From Parietaria judaica (lineage: Eukaryota; Streptophyta; Magnoliopsida; Rosales; Urticaceae): a stretch of DNA of 64,000 nucleotides. Position 1 is the stretch's first letter. Each line of letters opens with the position of its first letter. Shown piece by piece: positions 40,936-54,810 of the stretch. A model generated the notes under the pieces. It was not told where the DNA came from and did no database searches. It saw only the letters and a program-made list of their open reading frames with translations. The DNA lies in assembly GCA_954871525.1 (NCBI GenBank), contig OX940864.1, positions 4,768,001 to 4,832,000 on the forward strand, written 5' to 3'. A program made the translations under genes and the position numbers.

Positions 40936-41240
40936 AAATAAAGAAATGCTATACGGAATGCTATAGCATTTCCTATGGCATTTCTTGTCAACAATTTAAT
41001 CCTTGCATATTTTTGCATGAGAACGTTTGTAATATTAAAATTCCAATGTATAAGCCCTAAAATCATTATTTTTTCAATTGGTTCAAAATTTAAGGTTGTA
41101 AAAAATGTAAAATAAAGAAATGCTATAGGAAATGCTATAGCATTTCCTATGGCATTTCTCGTCAACAATTTAATCCTTGCTTTTTTTTGCATGAGAACTC
41201 TTGTTATATTCAAATTCCAATGTATAATCCCTAAGATCAT

Positions 41241-42618
41241 TATTTTTTCAATTAATTCGTAATTTTAGGTCATAAACAATGCAAAATAAAGAAATGCTAT
41301 TGAAAATGCTATAGCATTTCCTATGGCATTTCTCGTCAACAATTTAATCCTTGCATATTTTTGCATGAGAACGCTTGTAATATTGAAATTCCAATGTATA
41401 AGCCCTAAAATCATTATTTTTTCAATTGGTTAGAAATTTAAGATTGTAAAAAATGTAAAAGAAACAAATGCTATAGGAAAAGCTACAGCATTTCTATGGC
41501 ATTTCTCGTCAACAATTTAATCCTTGCATATTTTTGCATGAGAACTCTTGTAATATTAAAATTCTAATGTATGAGCCCTAAAATCATTATTTTTTCAATA
41601 GGTTCAAAATTTTAGGTTGTAAACAATGTAAAATAAAGAAATGCTATAGGAAATGCTATAGCATTTCCTATGGCATTTCTCGTCAACAATTTAATCCTTG
41701 CATATTTTTGCATGAGAAGGCTTGTAATATTAAAATTCCATTGTATAAGCCCTAAAATCATTATTTTTTCAATTGGTTCGAAATTTAAGGTTGTAAAAAA
41801 TGTAAAATAAAGAAATGTTATAGGAAATGCTATAGCATTTCCTATGGCATTTCTCGTCAATAATTTAATCCTTGCATATTTTTGCATGAGAACGCTTGTA
41901 ATATTAAATTCCAATGTATAAGCCCTAAAATCATTATTTTTTCAATTGGTTCGAAATTTTAGGTTGTAAACAATGTAAAATAAAGAAATGCAATAGGAAA
42001 TGCGATGGAATTTCTCGTTAACAATTTAATCCTTGCATATTTTTGCATGAGAACTCTTTTTATATTCAAATTCCAATGTAAAAGCCCTAAAATCATTATT
42101 TTTTTAGTTGCTTCAAAATTTTAGGTCGTAAACAATGTAAAATAAAGAAATGCTATAGGAATTGCTATAGCATTTCCAATGGCATTTCTCGTCAACAATT
42201 TAATCCTTGCATATTTTTGGAAGAGAACGCTTGTAATAGTAAAATTCCAATGTATAAACCCTAAAATCATTATTACTTCAATTGGTTCAAAATTTTAGGT
42301 TGTAAACAATGTAAAATAAAGAAATGCTATACGGAATGCTATAGCATTTCCTATGGCATTTCTTGTCAACAATTTAATCCTTGCATATTTTTGCATGAGA
42401 ACGCTTGTAACATTAAAATTCCAATGTATAAGCCCTAAAATCATTATTTTTTCAATTGGTTCGAAATTTAAGGTTGTAAAAAATGTAAAATAAAGAAATG
42501 CTATAGGAAATGCTATAGCATTTCCTATGGCATTTCTCGTCAACAATTTAATCCTTGCTTTTTTTTGCATGAGAACTCTTGTTATATTCAAATTCCAATG
42601 TATAATTCCTAAGATCAT
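41241..42618 (-). repeat. 8-monomer HOR, example unit (1,378 bp)
   Basis: Plus-strand landmarks define eight monomers. b: GCTATTGAAAATGC. c: GGTTAGAAATTTAAGATTG with AAAAGCTACAGC. d: CAATAGGTTC with GAGAAGGCTTG. e: GAAATGTTATAGG with CGTCAATAATTTAATCC. f: a short core, AAATGCGATGGAATTTC, with CTCTTTTTATATTC. g: TTTTTAGTTGCTTC with TTTTTGGAAGAGAACGC and AATAGTAAAATTCC. h: ATTACTTCAATTGG with GCTATACGGAATGC. a: CTTGCTTTTTTTTGCATG ending TAATCCCTAAGATC. All eight recur in the same order in later units. The mean monomer is slightly under 174 bp because f lost part of its core. By eye unit-to-unit identity is very high. Confidence 0.9.
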
Positions 42619-43996
42619 TATTTTTTCAATTGATTCGAAATTTTAGGTCATAAACAATGCAAAATAAAGAAATGCTATTGAAAATGCTATAACATTTCCT
42701 ATGGCATTTCTCGTCAACAATTTAATCCTTGCATATTTTTGCATGAGAACGCTTGTAATATTGAAATTCCAATGTATAAGCCCTAAAATCATTATTTTTT
42801 CAATTGGTTAGAAATTTAAGATTGTAAAAAATGTAAAAGAAACAAATGCTATAGGAAAAGCTACAGCATTTCTATGGCATTTCTCGTCAACAATTTAATC
42901 CTTGCATATTTTTGCATGAGAACTCTTGTAATATTAAAATTCTAATGTATGAGCCCTAAAATCATTATTTTTTCAATAGGTTCAAAATTATAGGTTGTAA
43001 ACAATGTAAAATAAAGAAATGCTATAGGAAATGCTATAGCATTTCCTATGGCATTTCTCGTCAACAATTTAATCCTTGCATATTTTTGCATGAGAAGGCT
43101 TGTAATATTAAAATTCCATTGTATAAGCCCTAAAATCATTATTTTTTCAATTGGTTCGAAATTTAAGGTTGTAAAAAATGTAAAATAAAGAAATGTTATA
43201 GGAAATGCTATAGCATTTCCTATGGCATTTCTCGTCAATAATTTAATCCTTGCATATTTTTGCATGAGAACGCTTGTAATATTAAATTCCAATGTATAAG
43301 CCCTAAAATCATTATTTTTTCAATTGGTTCGAAATTTTAGGTTGTAAACAATGTAAAATAAAGAAATGCAAGAGGAAATGCGATGGAATTTCTCGTTAAC
43401 AATTTAATCCTTGCATATTTTTGCATGAGAACTCTTTTTATATTCAAATTCCAATGTAAAAGCCCTAAAATCATTATTTTTTTAGTTGCTTCAAAATTTT
43501 AGGTCGTAAACAATGTAAAATAAAGAAATGCTATAGGAATTGCTATAGCATTTCCAATGGCATTTCTCGTCAACAATTTAATCCTTGCATATTTTTGGAA
43601 GAGAACGCTTGTAATAGTAAAATTCCAATGTATAAACCCTAAAATCATTATTACTTCAATTGGTTCAAAATTTTAGGTTGTAAACAATGTAAAATAAAGA
43701 AATGCTTTACGGAATGCTATAGCATTTCCTATGGCATTTCTTGTCAACAATTTAATCCTTGCATATTTTTGCATGAGAACGCTTGTAATATTAAAATTCC
43801 AATGTATAAGCCCTAAAATCATTATTTTTTCAATTGGTTCGAAATTTAAGGTTGTAAAAAATGTAAAATAAAGAAATGCTATAGGAAATGCTATAGCATT
43901 TCCTATGGCATTTCTCGTCAACAATTTAATCCTTGCTTTTTTTTGCATGAGAACTCTTGTTATATTCAAATTCCAATGTATAATCCCTAAGATCAT
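42619..43996 (-). repeat. 8-monomer HOR, unit 2
   Basis: It has the same eight monomers in the same order as the preceding unit, offset 1,378 bp. Private changes are few: GCTATAACATTTCC near 42,687 in monomer b, AAATTATAGGTTG near 42,987 in d, and AATGCAAGAGGAAATGCG near 43,367 in f. The lost GTTTACG-side stop in d lets an open frame run on into the next monomer here, one more sign that frame length follows point changes and not selection. Confidence 0.88.
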
Positions 43997-45373
43997 TATT
44001 TTTTCAATTGATTCGAAATTTTAGGTCATAAACAATGCAAAATAAAGAAATGCTATTGAAAATGCTATAGCATTTCCTATGGCATTTCTCGTCAACAATT
44101 TAATCCTTGCATATTTTTGCATGAGAACGCTTGTAATATTGAAATTCCAATGTATAAGCCCTAAAATCATTATTTTTTCAATTGGTTAGAAATTTAAGAT
44201 TGTAAAAAATGTAAAAGAAACAAATGCTATAGGAAAAGCTACAGCATTTCTATGGCATTTCTCGTCAACAATTTAATCCTTGCATATTTTTGCATGAGAA
44301 CTCTTGTAATATTAAAATTCTAATGTATGAGCCCTAAAATCATTATTTTTTCAATAGGTTCAAAATTTTAGGTTGTAAACAATGTAAAATAAAGAAATGC
44401 TATAGGAAATGCTATAGCATTTCCTATGGCATTTCTCGTCAACAATTTAATCCTTGCATATTTTTGCATGAGAAGGCTTGTAATATTAAAATTCCATTGT
44501 ATAAGCCCTAAAATCATTATTTTTTCAATTGGTTCGAAATTTAAGGTTGTAAAAAATGTAAAATAAAGAAATGTTATAGGAAATGCTATAGCATTTCCTA
44601 TGGCATTTCTCGTCAATAATTTAATCCTTGCATATTTTTGCATGAGAACGCTTGTAATATTAAATTCCAATGTATAATCCCTAAAATCATTATTTTTTCA
44701 ATTGGTTCGAAATTTTAGGTTGTAAACAATGTAAAATAAAGAAATGCAATAGGAAATGCGATGGAATTTCTCGTTAACAATTTAATCCTTGCATATTTTT
44801 GCATGAGAACTCTTTTTATATTCAAATTCCAATGTAAAAGCCCTAAAATCATTATTTTTTTAGTTGCTTCAAAATTTTAGGTCGTAAACAATGTAAAATA
44901 AAGAAATGCTATAGGAATTGCTATAGCATTTCCAATGGCATTTCTCGTCAACAATTTAATCCTTGCATATTTTTGGAAGAGAACGCTTGTAATAGTAAAA
45001 TTCCAATGTATAAACCCTAAAATCATTATTACTTCAATTGGTTCAAAATTTTAGGTTGTAAACAAGGTAAAATAAAGATATGCTATACGGAATGCTATAG
45101 CATTTCCTATGGCATTTCTTGTCAACAATTTAATCCTTGCATATTTTTGCATGAGAACGCTTGTAATATTAAAATTCCAATGTATAAGCCCTAAAATCAT
45201 TATTTTTTCAATTGGTTCAAATTTAAGGTTGTAAAAAATGTAAAATAAAGAAATGCTATAGGAAATGCTATAGCATTTCCTATGGCATTTCTCGTCAACA
45301 ATTTAATCCTTGCTTTTTTTTGCATGAGAACTCTTGTTATATTCAAATTCCAATGTATAATCCCTAAGATCAT
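43997..45373 (-). repeat. 8-monomer HOR, unit 3
   Basis: Third unit, 1,377 bp. Private changes include GCTTTACGGAATGC near 43,705 in the h monomer at its left edge, AACAAGGTAAAATAAAGATATG near 45,061 (described here in two parts: AACAAGG and AAAGATATG), and a one-base loss in TTCAAATTTAAGG near 45,218 that breaks the usual open frame. Confidence 0.87.
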
Positions 45374-46751
45374 TATTTTTTCAATTGATTCGAAATTTTA
45401 GGTCATAAACAATGCAAAATAAAGAAATGCTATTGAAAATGCTATAGCATTTCCTATGGCATTTCTCGTCAACAATTTAATCCTTGCATATTTTTGCATG
45501 AGAACGCTTGTAATATTGAAATTCCAATGTATAAGCCCTAAAATCATTATTTTTTCAATTGGTTAGAAATTTAAGATTGTAAAAAATGTAAAAGAAACAA
45601 ATGCTATAGGAAAAGCTACAGCATTTCTATGGCATTTCTCGTCAACAATTTAATCCTTGCATATTTTTGCATGAGAACTCTTGTAATATTAAAATTCTAA
45701 TGTATGAGCCCTAAAATCATTATTTTTTCAATAGGTTCAAAATTTTAGGTTGTAAACAATGTAAAATAAAGAAATGCTATAGGAAATGCTATAGCATTTC
45801 CTATGGCATTTCTCGTCAACAATTTAATCCTTGCATATTTTTGCATGAGAAGGCTTGTAATATTAAAATTCCATTGTATAAGCCCTAAAATCATTATTTT
45901 TTCAATTGGTTCGAAATTTAAGGTTGTAAAAAATGTAAAATAAAGAAATGTTATAGGAAATGCTATAGCATTTCCTATGGCATTTCTCGTCAATAATTTA
46001 ATCCTTGCATATTTTTGCATGAGAACGCTTGTAATATTAAATTCCAATGTATAAGCCCTAAAATCATTATTTTTTCAATTGGTTCGAAATTTTAGGTTGT
46101 AAACAATGTAAAATAAAGAAATGCAATAGGAAATGCGATGGAATTTCTCGTTAACAATTTAATCCTTGCATATTTTTGCATGAGAACTCTTTTTATATTG
46201 AAATTCCAATATAAAAGCCCTAAAATCATTATTTTTTTAGTTGCTTCAAAATTTTAGGTCGTAAACAATGTAAAATAAAGAAATGCTATAGGAATTGCTA
46301 TAGCATTTCCAATGGCATTTCTCGTCAACAATTTAATCCTTGCATATTTTTGGAAGAGAACGCTTGTAATAGTAAAATTCCAATGTATAAACCCTAAAAT
46401 CATTATTACTTCAATTGGTTCAAAATTTTAGGTTGTAAACAATGTAAAATAAAGAAATGCTATACGGAATGCTATAGCATTTCCTATGGCATTTCTTGTC
46501 AACAATTTAATCCTTGCATATTTTTGCATGAGAACGCTTGTAATATTAAAATTCCAATGTATAAGCCCTAATATCATTATTTTTTCAATTGGTTCGAAAT
46601 TTAAGGTTGTAAAAAATGTAAAATAAAGAAATGCTATAGGAAATGCTATAGCATTTCCTATGGCATTTCTCGTCAACAATTTAATCCTTGCTTTTTTTTG
46701 CATGAGAACTCTTGTTATATTCAAATTCCAATGTATAATCCCTAAGATCAT
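45374..46751 (-). repeat. 8-monomer HOR, unit 4
   Basis: Fourth unit, 1,378 bp, with monomers b to h and a in order. Small private changes include TATATTGAAATTCCAATATAAAAGC-like variants near 46,196 (TTGAAATTCC, CAATATAAAAG) and CCCTAATATC near 46,566. After it the regular order breaks down. Confidence 0.87.
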
Positions 46752-49306
46752 TATTTTTTCAATTGATTCGAAATTTTAGGTCATACACAATGCAAAATAA
46801 AGAAATGCTATTGAAAATGCTATAGCATTTCCTATGGCATTTCTCGTCAACAATTTAATCCTTGCATATTTTTGCATGAGAACGCTTGTAATATATAAAT
46901 TCCAATGTATAAGCCCTAAAATCATTATTTTTTCAATTGGTTAGAAATTTAAGATTGTAAAAAATGTAAAAGAAACAAATGCTATAGGAAAAGCTACAGC
47001 ATTTCTATGGCATTTCTCGTCAACAATTTAATCCTTGCATATTTTTGCATGAGAACGCTTGTAATATTAAAATTCCATTGTATAAGCCCTAAAATCATTA
47101 TTTTTTCAATTGGTTCGAAATTTAAAGTTGTAAAAAATGTAAAATAAAGAAATGTTATAGGAAATGGTATACCATTTCCTATGGCATTTCTCGTCAATAA
47201 TTTAATCCTTGCATATTTTTGCATGAGAACGCTTGTAATATTAAATTCCAATGTATAAGCCCTAAAATCATTATTTTTTCAATTGGTTCGAAATTTTAGG
47301 TTGTAAACAATGTAAAATAAAGAAATGCAATAGGAAATGCGATGGAATTTCTCGTTAACAATTTAATCCTTGCATATTTTTGCATGAGAACTCTTTTTAT
47401 ATTCAAATTCCAATGTAAAAGCCCTAAAATCATTATTTTTTTAGTTGCTTCAAAATTTTAGGTCGTAAACAATGTAAAATAAAGAAATGCTATAGGAAAT
47501 GCTATAGCATTTCCAATGGCATTTCTCGTCAACAATTTAATCCTTGCATATTTTTGGAAGAGAAGGTTTGTAATATTAAAATTCTATTGTATAAGCCCTA
47601 AAATCATTATTTTTTCAATTGGTTCGAAATTTAAGGTTGTAAAAAATGTAAAATAAAGAAATGTTATAGGAAATGCTATAGCATTTCCTATGGCATTTCT
47701 CGTCAATAATTTAATCCTTGCATATTTTTGCATGAGAACGCTTGTAATATTAAATTCCAATGTATAAGCCCTAAAATCATTATTTTTTCAATTGGTTCGA
47801 AATTTAAGGTTGTAAAAAATGTAAAATAAAGAAATGCCGTAGGAAATGCTATAGCATTTCCTATGGTATTTCTCGTCAAAAATTTAATCCTTGCATATTT
47901 TTGCATGAGAACTCTATTTATATTCAAATTCCAATGTATAAGCCCTTAAGTTATTAATTTTTTAATTGGTTCGAAATTTTAGGTCGTAAACAATGTAAAA
48001 TAAAGAAATGCTATAGGGAAATGCTATAGCATTTCCTATGGCATTTCTCGTCAACAATGTAATCGTTGCATATTTTTGCATGAGAACGCTTGTAATATTA
48101 AAATTATAATGTATGAGCCCTAAAAGCATTATTTTTTCAATTTGTTCGAAATTTTAGGTTGATAACAATGTAAAATAAAGAAATGCTAAAGGAAATTCTA
48201 TGGAATTTCTTGTTAACAATTTAATCCTTGCATATTTTTGCAAGAGAACTCTTCTTATATTCAAATTCCAATGTATAAGCCCTAAAATCATTATTTTTTT
48301 ATTGGTTCAAAATTTTAGGTCGTAAACAATGTAAAATAAAGAAATGCTATAGGATATGCTGGCATTTCTCATCAACAATTTAATCCTTGCATATTTTTGC
48401 ATGAGAACGCTTGTAATATTAAATTCAAATGTATAAGCCCTAAAATCATTATTTTTTCAATTGGTTCGAAATTTTAGGTTGTAAACAATGTAAAATAAAC
48501 AAAAATGCTATAGAAAATGCTATAGCATTTCCTATGGAATTTCTCGTCAACAATTTAATTCTTGCATATTTTTGCATGAGAACTCTTGTTATATTCAAAT
48601 TCCAATGTATAAGCACTAAAATCTTTATTTTTTCATATGGTTCGAAATTTTAGGTCGTAAACAATGTAAAATAAAGAAATGCTATAAGAAATGCTATAGC
48701 ATTTCCTATGGCATTTCTCATCAACAATTTAATCCTTGCATATTTTTGCATAAGAACGCTTGTAATATTAAAATTCTAATGTATGAGCCCTAAAATCATT
48801 ATTTTTTCAATAGGTTCAAAATTTTAGGTTGTAAACAATGTAAAATAAAGAAATGCTATAGGAAATGCTATAGCATTTCCTATGGCATTTCTCGTCAACA
48901 GTTTAATCCTTGCATATTTTTGCATGAGAAGGCTTGTAATATTAAAATTCCATTGTATAAGCCCTAAAATCATTATTTTTTCAATTGGTTCGAAATTTAA
49001 GGTTGTAAAAAATGTAAAATAAAGAAATGTTATAGGAAATATGGAATTTCTCGTCAACAATTTAATCCTTGCATATTTTTGCATGAGAACGCTTGTAATA
49101 TTAAAATTCCAATGTATAAGCCCTAAAATCATTATTTTTTCAATTGGTTCGAAATCTAAGGTTGTAAAAAATGTAAAATAAAGAAATGCTATAGGAAATG
49201 CTATAGCATTTCCTATGGCATTTCTCGTCAACAATTTAATCCTTGCTTTTTTTTGCATGAGAACTCTTGTTATATTCAAATTCCAATGTATAATCCCTAA
49301 GATCAT
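46752..49306 (-). repeat. Irregular stretch interrupting the 8-mer HOR
   Basis: This holds about 15 minus-oriented monomers that do not follow the b-to-a order. Some are clear HOR monomers (b near 46,808, c near 46,975, e, f, g near 47,150-47,560). Others are private: GCCGTAGGAAATGC near 47,837, GGGAAATGCTATAGC near 48,015, GGATATGCTGGCATTTC near 48,353, TAAACAAAAATGC near 48,495, and a core-deleted monomer (GGAAATATGGAATTTC near 49,033). Regular order returns with the a monomer ending at 49,306. It looks like an older or recombined remnant between two amplified runs. Confidence 0.75.
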
Positions 49307-50681
49307 TATTTTTTCAATTGATTCGAAATTTTAGGTCATAAACAATGCAAAATAAAGAAATGCTATTGAAAATGCTATAGCATTTCCTATGGCATTTCTC
49401 GTCAACAATTTAATCCTTGCATATTTTTGCACGAGAACGCTTGTAATATTGAAATTCCAATGTATAAGCCCTAAAATAATTATTTTTTCAATTGGTTAAA
49501 ATTTAAGATTGTAAAAAATGTAAAAGAAACAAATGCTATAGGAAAAGCTAAAGCATTTCTATGGCATTTCTCGTCAACAATTTAATCCTTGCATATTTTT
49601 GCATGAGAACTCTTGTAATATTAAAATTCTAATGTATGAGCCCTAAAATCATTATTTTTTCAATAGGTTCAAAATTTTAGGTTGTAAACAATGTAAAATA
49701 AATAAATGCTATATGAAATGCTATAGCATTTCCTATGGCATTTCTCGTCAACAATTTAATCCTTGCATATTTTTGCATGAGAAGGCTTGTAATATTAAAA
49801 TTCCATTGTATAAGCCCTAAAATCATTATTTTTTCAATTGGTTCGAAATTTAAGGTTGTAAAAAATGTAAAATAAAGAAATGTTATAGGAAATGGTATAG
49901 CATTTCCTATGGCATTTCTCGTCAATAATTTAATCCTTGCATATTTTTGCATGAGAACGCTTGTAATATTAAATTCCAATGTATAAGCCCTAAAATCATT
50001 ATTTTTTCAATTGGTTCGAAATTTTAGGTTGTAAACAATGTAAAATAAAGAAATGCAATAGGAAATGCGATGGAATTTCTCGTTAACAATTTAATCCTTG
50101 CATATTTTTGCATGAGAACTCTTTTTATATTCAAATTCCAATGTAAAAGCCCTAAAATCATTATTTTTTTAGTTGCTTCAAAATTTTAGGTCGTAAACAA
50201 TGTAAAATAAAGAAATGCTATAGGAAATGCTATAGCATTTCCAATGGCATTTCTCGTCAACAATTTAATCCCTGCATATTTTTGGAAGAGAACGCTTGTA
50301 ATAGTAAAATTCCAATGTATAAACCCTAAAATCATTATTACTTCAATTGGTTCAAAATTTTAGGTTGTAAACAATGTAAAATAAAGAAATGCTATACGGA
50401 ATGCTATAGCATTTCCTATGGCATTTCTTGTCAACAATTTAATCCTTGCATATTTTTGCATGAGAACGCTTGTAATATTAAAATTCCAATGTATAAGCCC
50501 TAAAATCATTATTTTTTCAATTGGTTCGAAATTTAAGGTTGTAAAAAATGTAAAATAAAGAAATGCTATAGGAAATGCTAGCATTTACTATGGCATTTCT
50601 CGTCAACAATTTAATCCTTGCTTTTTTTTGCATGAGAACTCTTGTTATATTCAAATTCCAATGTATAATCCCTAAGATCAT
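49307..50681 (-). repeat. 8-monomer HOR, unit 5
   Basis: The regular b-to-a order resumes at 1,375 bp. The private change GCTAGCATTTACTATGGC near 50,578 shortens the core of monomer a. Also seen are AAATGCTATATGAAATGC near 49,706 in d and AATCCCTGCAT near 50,268 in g. Monomer g here has GGAAATGC where units 1-4 have GGAATTGC. Confidence 0.85.
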
Positions 50682-52058
50682 TATTTTTTCAATTTATTCG
50701 AAATTTTAGGTCATAAACAATGCAAAATAAAGAAATGCTATTGAAAATGCTATAGCATTTCCTATGGCATTTCTCGTCAACAATTTAATCCTTGCATATT
50801 TTTGCATGAGAACGCTTGTAATATTGAAATTCCAATGTATAAGCCCTAAAATCATTATTTTTTCAATTGGTTAGAAATTTAAGATTGTAAAAAATGTAAA
50901 ATAAACAAATGCTATAGGAAAAGCTACATCATTTCTATGGCATTTCTCGTCAACAATTTAATCCTTGCATATTTTTGCATGAGAACTCTTGTAATATTAA
51001 AATTCTAATGTATGAGCCCTAAAATCATTATTTTTTCAATAGGTTAAAAATTTTAGGTTGTAAACAATGTAAAATAAAGAAATGCTATAGGAAATGCTAT
51101 AGCATTTCCTATGGCACTTCTCCTCAACAATTTAATCTTGCATATTTTTGCATGAGAACGCTTGTAATATTAAAATTCCATTGTATAAGCCCTAAAATCA
51201 TTATTTTTTCAATTGGTTCAAAATTTAAGGTTGTAAAAAATGTAAAATAAAGAAATGTTATAAGAAATGTTATAGCATTTCCTATGGCATTTCTCGTCAA
51301 TAATTTAATCCTTGCATATTTTTGCATGAGAACGCTTGTAATATTAAATTCCAATGTATAAGCCCTAAAATCATTATTTTTTTAATTGGTTCGAAATTTT
51401 AGGTTTTAAACAATGTAAAATAAAGAAATGCAATACGAAATGCGATGGAATTTCTCGTTAACAATTTAATTCTTGCATATTTTTGCATGAGAACTCTTTC
51501 TATATTCAAATTCCAATGTAAAAGCCCTAAAATCATTATTTTTTTAGTTGCTTCAGAATTTTAGGTCGCAAACAATGTAAAATAAAGAAATGCTATAGGA
51601 AATGCTATAGCATTTCCAATGACATTTCTCGTCAACAATTTAATCCTTGCATATTTTTGAAAGAGAACGCTTGTAATAGTAAAATTCCAATTTATAAACC
51701 CTAAAATCATTATTACTTCAATTGGTTCGAAATTTTAGGTTGTAAACAATGTAAAATAAAGAAATGCTATACGGAATGCTATAGCATTTCCTATGGCATT
51801 TCTTGTCAACAATTTAATCCTTGCATACTTTTGCATGAGAACGCTTGTAATATTAAAATTCCAATGTATAAGCCCTAAAATCATTATTTTTTCAATTGGT
51901 TCGAAATTTAAGGTTGTAAAAAATGTAAAATAAAGAAATGCTATAGGAAATGCTATAGCATTTCCTATGGCATTTCTCGTCAACAATTTAATCCTTGCTT
52001 TTTTTTGCATGAGAACTCTTTTTATATTCAAATTCCAATGTATAATCCCTAAGATCAT
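50682..52058 (-). repeat. 8-monomer HOR, unit 6
   Basis: 1,377 bp. It shares with unit 7, but not with units 1-4, the variants AAAGCTACATC in c, GAAATGCAATACG in f, CTCTTTCTATATTC in f, CAATGACATTTC and TTTTTGAAAGAGAACGC in g. This shows that HOR units fall into at least two sub-families. Monomer d is damaged near 51,115 (GGCACTTCTCCTC, AATCTTGC). Confidence 0.85.
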
Positions 52059-53436
52059 TATTTTTTCAATTGATTCGAAATTTTAGGTCATAAACAATGC
52101 AAAATAAAGAAATGCTATTGAAAATGCTATAGCATTTCTTATGGCATTTCTCGTCAACAATTTAATCCTTGTATATTTTTGCATGAGAACGCTTGTAATA
52201 TTGAAATTCCAATGTATAAGCCCTAAAATCATTATTTTTTCAATTGGTTAGAAATTTAAGATTGTAAAAAATGTAAAATAAACAAATGCTATAGGAAAAG
52301 CTACATCATTTCTATGGCATTTCTCGTCAACAATTTAATCCTTGCATATTTTTGCATGAGAACTCTTGTAATATTAAAATTCTAATGTATGAGCCATAAA
52401 ATCATTATTTTTTCAATAGGTTCAAAATTTTAGGTTGTAAACAATGTAAAATAAAGAAATGCTATAGGAAATGCTATAGCATTTCCTATGGCATTTCTCG
52501 TCAACAATTTAATCCTTGCATATTTTTGCATGAGAACGCTTGTAATATTAAAATTCCATTGTATAAGCCCTAAAATCATTATTTTTTCAATTGGTTCGAA
52601 ATTTAAGGTTGTAAAAAATGTAAAATAAAGAAATGTTATAGGAAATGTTATAGCATTTCCTATGGCATTTCTCGTCAATAATTTAATCCTTGCATATTTT
52701 TGCATGAGAACGCTTGTAATATTAAATTCCAATGTATAAGCCCTAAAATCATTATTTTTTTAATTGGTTCGAAATTTTAGGTTGTAAACAATGTAAAATA
52801 AAGAAATGCAATACGAAATGCGATGGAATTTCTCGTTAACAATTTAATCCTTGCATATTTTTGCATGAGAACTCTTTCTATATTCAAATTCCAATGTAAA
52901 AGCCCTAAAATCATTATTTTTTTAGTTGCTTCAAAATTTTAGGTCGTAAACAATGTAAAATAAAGAAATGCTATAGGAAATGCTATAGCATTTCCAATGA
53001 CATTTCTCGTCAACAATTTAATCCTTGCATATTTTTGAAAGAGAACGCTTGTAATAGTAAAATTCCAATTTATAAACCCTAAAATCATTATTACTTCAAT
53101 TGGTTCGAAATTTTAGGTTGTAAACAATGTAAAATAAAGAAATGCTATACGGAATGATATAGCATTTCCTATGGCATTTCTTGTCAACAATTTAATCCTT
53201 GCATACTTTTGCATGAGAACGCTTGTAATATTAAAATTCCAATGTAGAAGCCCTAAAATCATTATTTTTTCAATTGGTTCGAAATTTAAGGTTGTAAAAA
53301 ATGTAAAATAAAGAAATGCTATAGGAAATGCTATAGCATTTCCAATGGCATTTCTCGTCAACAATTTAATCCTTGCTTTTTTTTGCATGAGAACTCTTGT
53401 TATATTCAAATTCCAATGTATAATCCCTAAGATCAT
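52059..53436 (-). repeat. 8-monomer HOR, unit 7
   Basis: 1,378 bp, closest to unit 6 by the shared variants in c, f and g. The h monomer carries GGAATGATATAGC near 53,152 and the a monomer TTTCCAATGGC near 53,340. Confidence 0.85.
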
Positions 53437-54810
53437 TATTTTTTCAATTGATTCAAAATTTTAGGTCATAAACAATGTAAAATAAAGAAATGCTATTGAA
53501 AATACTATAGCATTTCCTATGGCATTTCTTGTCAACAATTTAATCCTTGCATATTTTTGCATGAGAACGCTTGTAATATTGAAATTCCAATGTATAAGCC
53601 CTAAAATCATTATTTTTTCAATTGGTTAGAAATTTAAGGTTGTAAAAAATGTAAAATAAACAAATGCTATAGGAAATGCTACAGCATTTCTATGGCATTT
53701 CTCGTCAACAATTTAATCCTTGCATATTTTTTCATGAGAACGCTTGTAATATTAAAATTCCGATGTATAAGCCTTAAAATAATTATTTTTTCAATTGGTT
53801 TGAAGTTTTAGGTTGTAAACAATGTAAAATATAAAATGCTATGGGAAATGCTATAGCATTTCCTATGGCATTTCTCGTTAACAATTTAATCCTTGCATAT
53901 TTTTGCATGAGAACGCTTGTAATATTAAATTCCATTGTATAAGCCCTAAAATCATTATTTTTTCAATTGGTTCGAAATTTAAGGTTGTAAAAAATGTAAA
54001 ATAAAGAAATGCTATAGGAAATGCTATAGCATTTCCTATGGTGTTTCTCGTCAATAATTTAATCCTTGCATATTTTTGCATGAGAACGCTTGTAATATTA
54101 AATTCCAATGTATAAGCCGTAAAATAATTATTTTTTCAATTGGTTTGAAATTTTAGGTTGTAAACAATGTAAAATAAAGAAATGCAATAGGAAATGCGAT
54201 GGAATTTCTCGTTAACAATTAAATCCTTGCATATTTTTGCATGAGAACTCTTTTTATATTCAAATTCCAATGTATAAGAACTAAAACCATTAGTTTTTTA
54301 GTTGCTTCAAAATTTTAGGTCGTAAACAATGTGAAATAAAGAAATGCTATAGGAAATGCTATAGCATTTAAAATGGCATTTCTCGTCAACAATGTAATCC
54401 TTGCATATTTTTGCATGAGAACGCTTGTAATAGTAAAATTCCAATGTATAAACCCTAAAATCATTATTACTTCAATAGGTTCGAAATTTTAGGTTGTAAA
54501 CAATGTAAAATAAAGAAATGCTATACGGAATGCTATAGCATTTCCTATGGCATTTCTTGTCAACAATTTAATCATTGCATTTTTTTGCATGAGAACGCTT
54601 GTAATATTAAAATTCCAATGTATAAGCCCTAAAATACTTATTTTTTCAATTGGTTCGAAATTTAAGGTTGTAAAAAATGTAAAATAAAGAAATGCTATAG
54701 GAAATGCTAGCATTTCCTATGGCATTTCTCGTCAACAATTTAATCCTTGCTTTTTTTTGCATGAGAACTCTTGTTATATTCAAATTCCAATGTATAATCC
54801 CTAAGATCAT
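53437..54810 (-). repeat. 8-monomer HOR, unit 8 (more diverged)
   Basis: 1,374 bp. The order is kept, but monomers are more variable: TATAAAATGCTATGGG near 53,832, GGTGTTTCTCG near 54,041, CATTTAAAATGGC near 54,366, and GCTAGCATTTCC in a near 54,706. The d and e monomers resemble each other more than in other units. Confidence 0.75.

Noticed and set aside
48824..49306. 160-codon open frame on the minus strand as a real gene
   Set aside because: It covers nearly three satellite monomers, one of them with a core deletion that happens to keep the frame. Nothing separates it from its neighbours.
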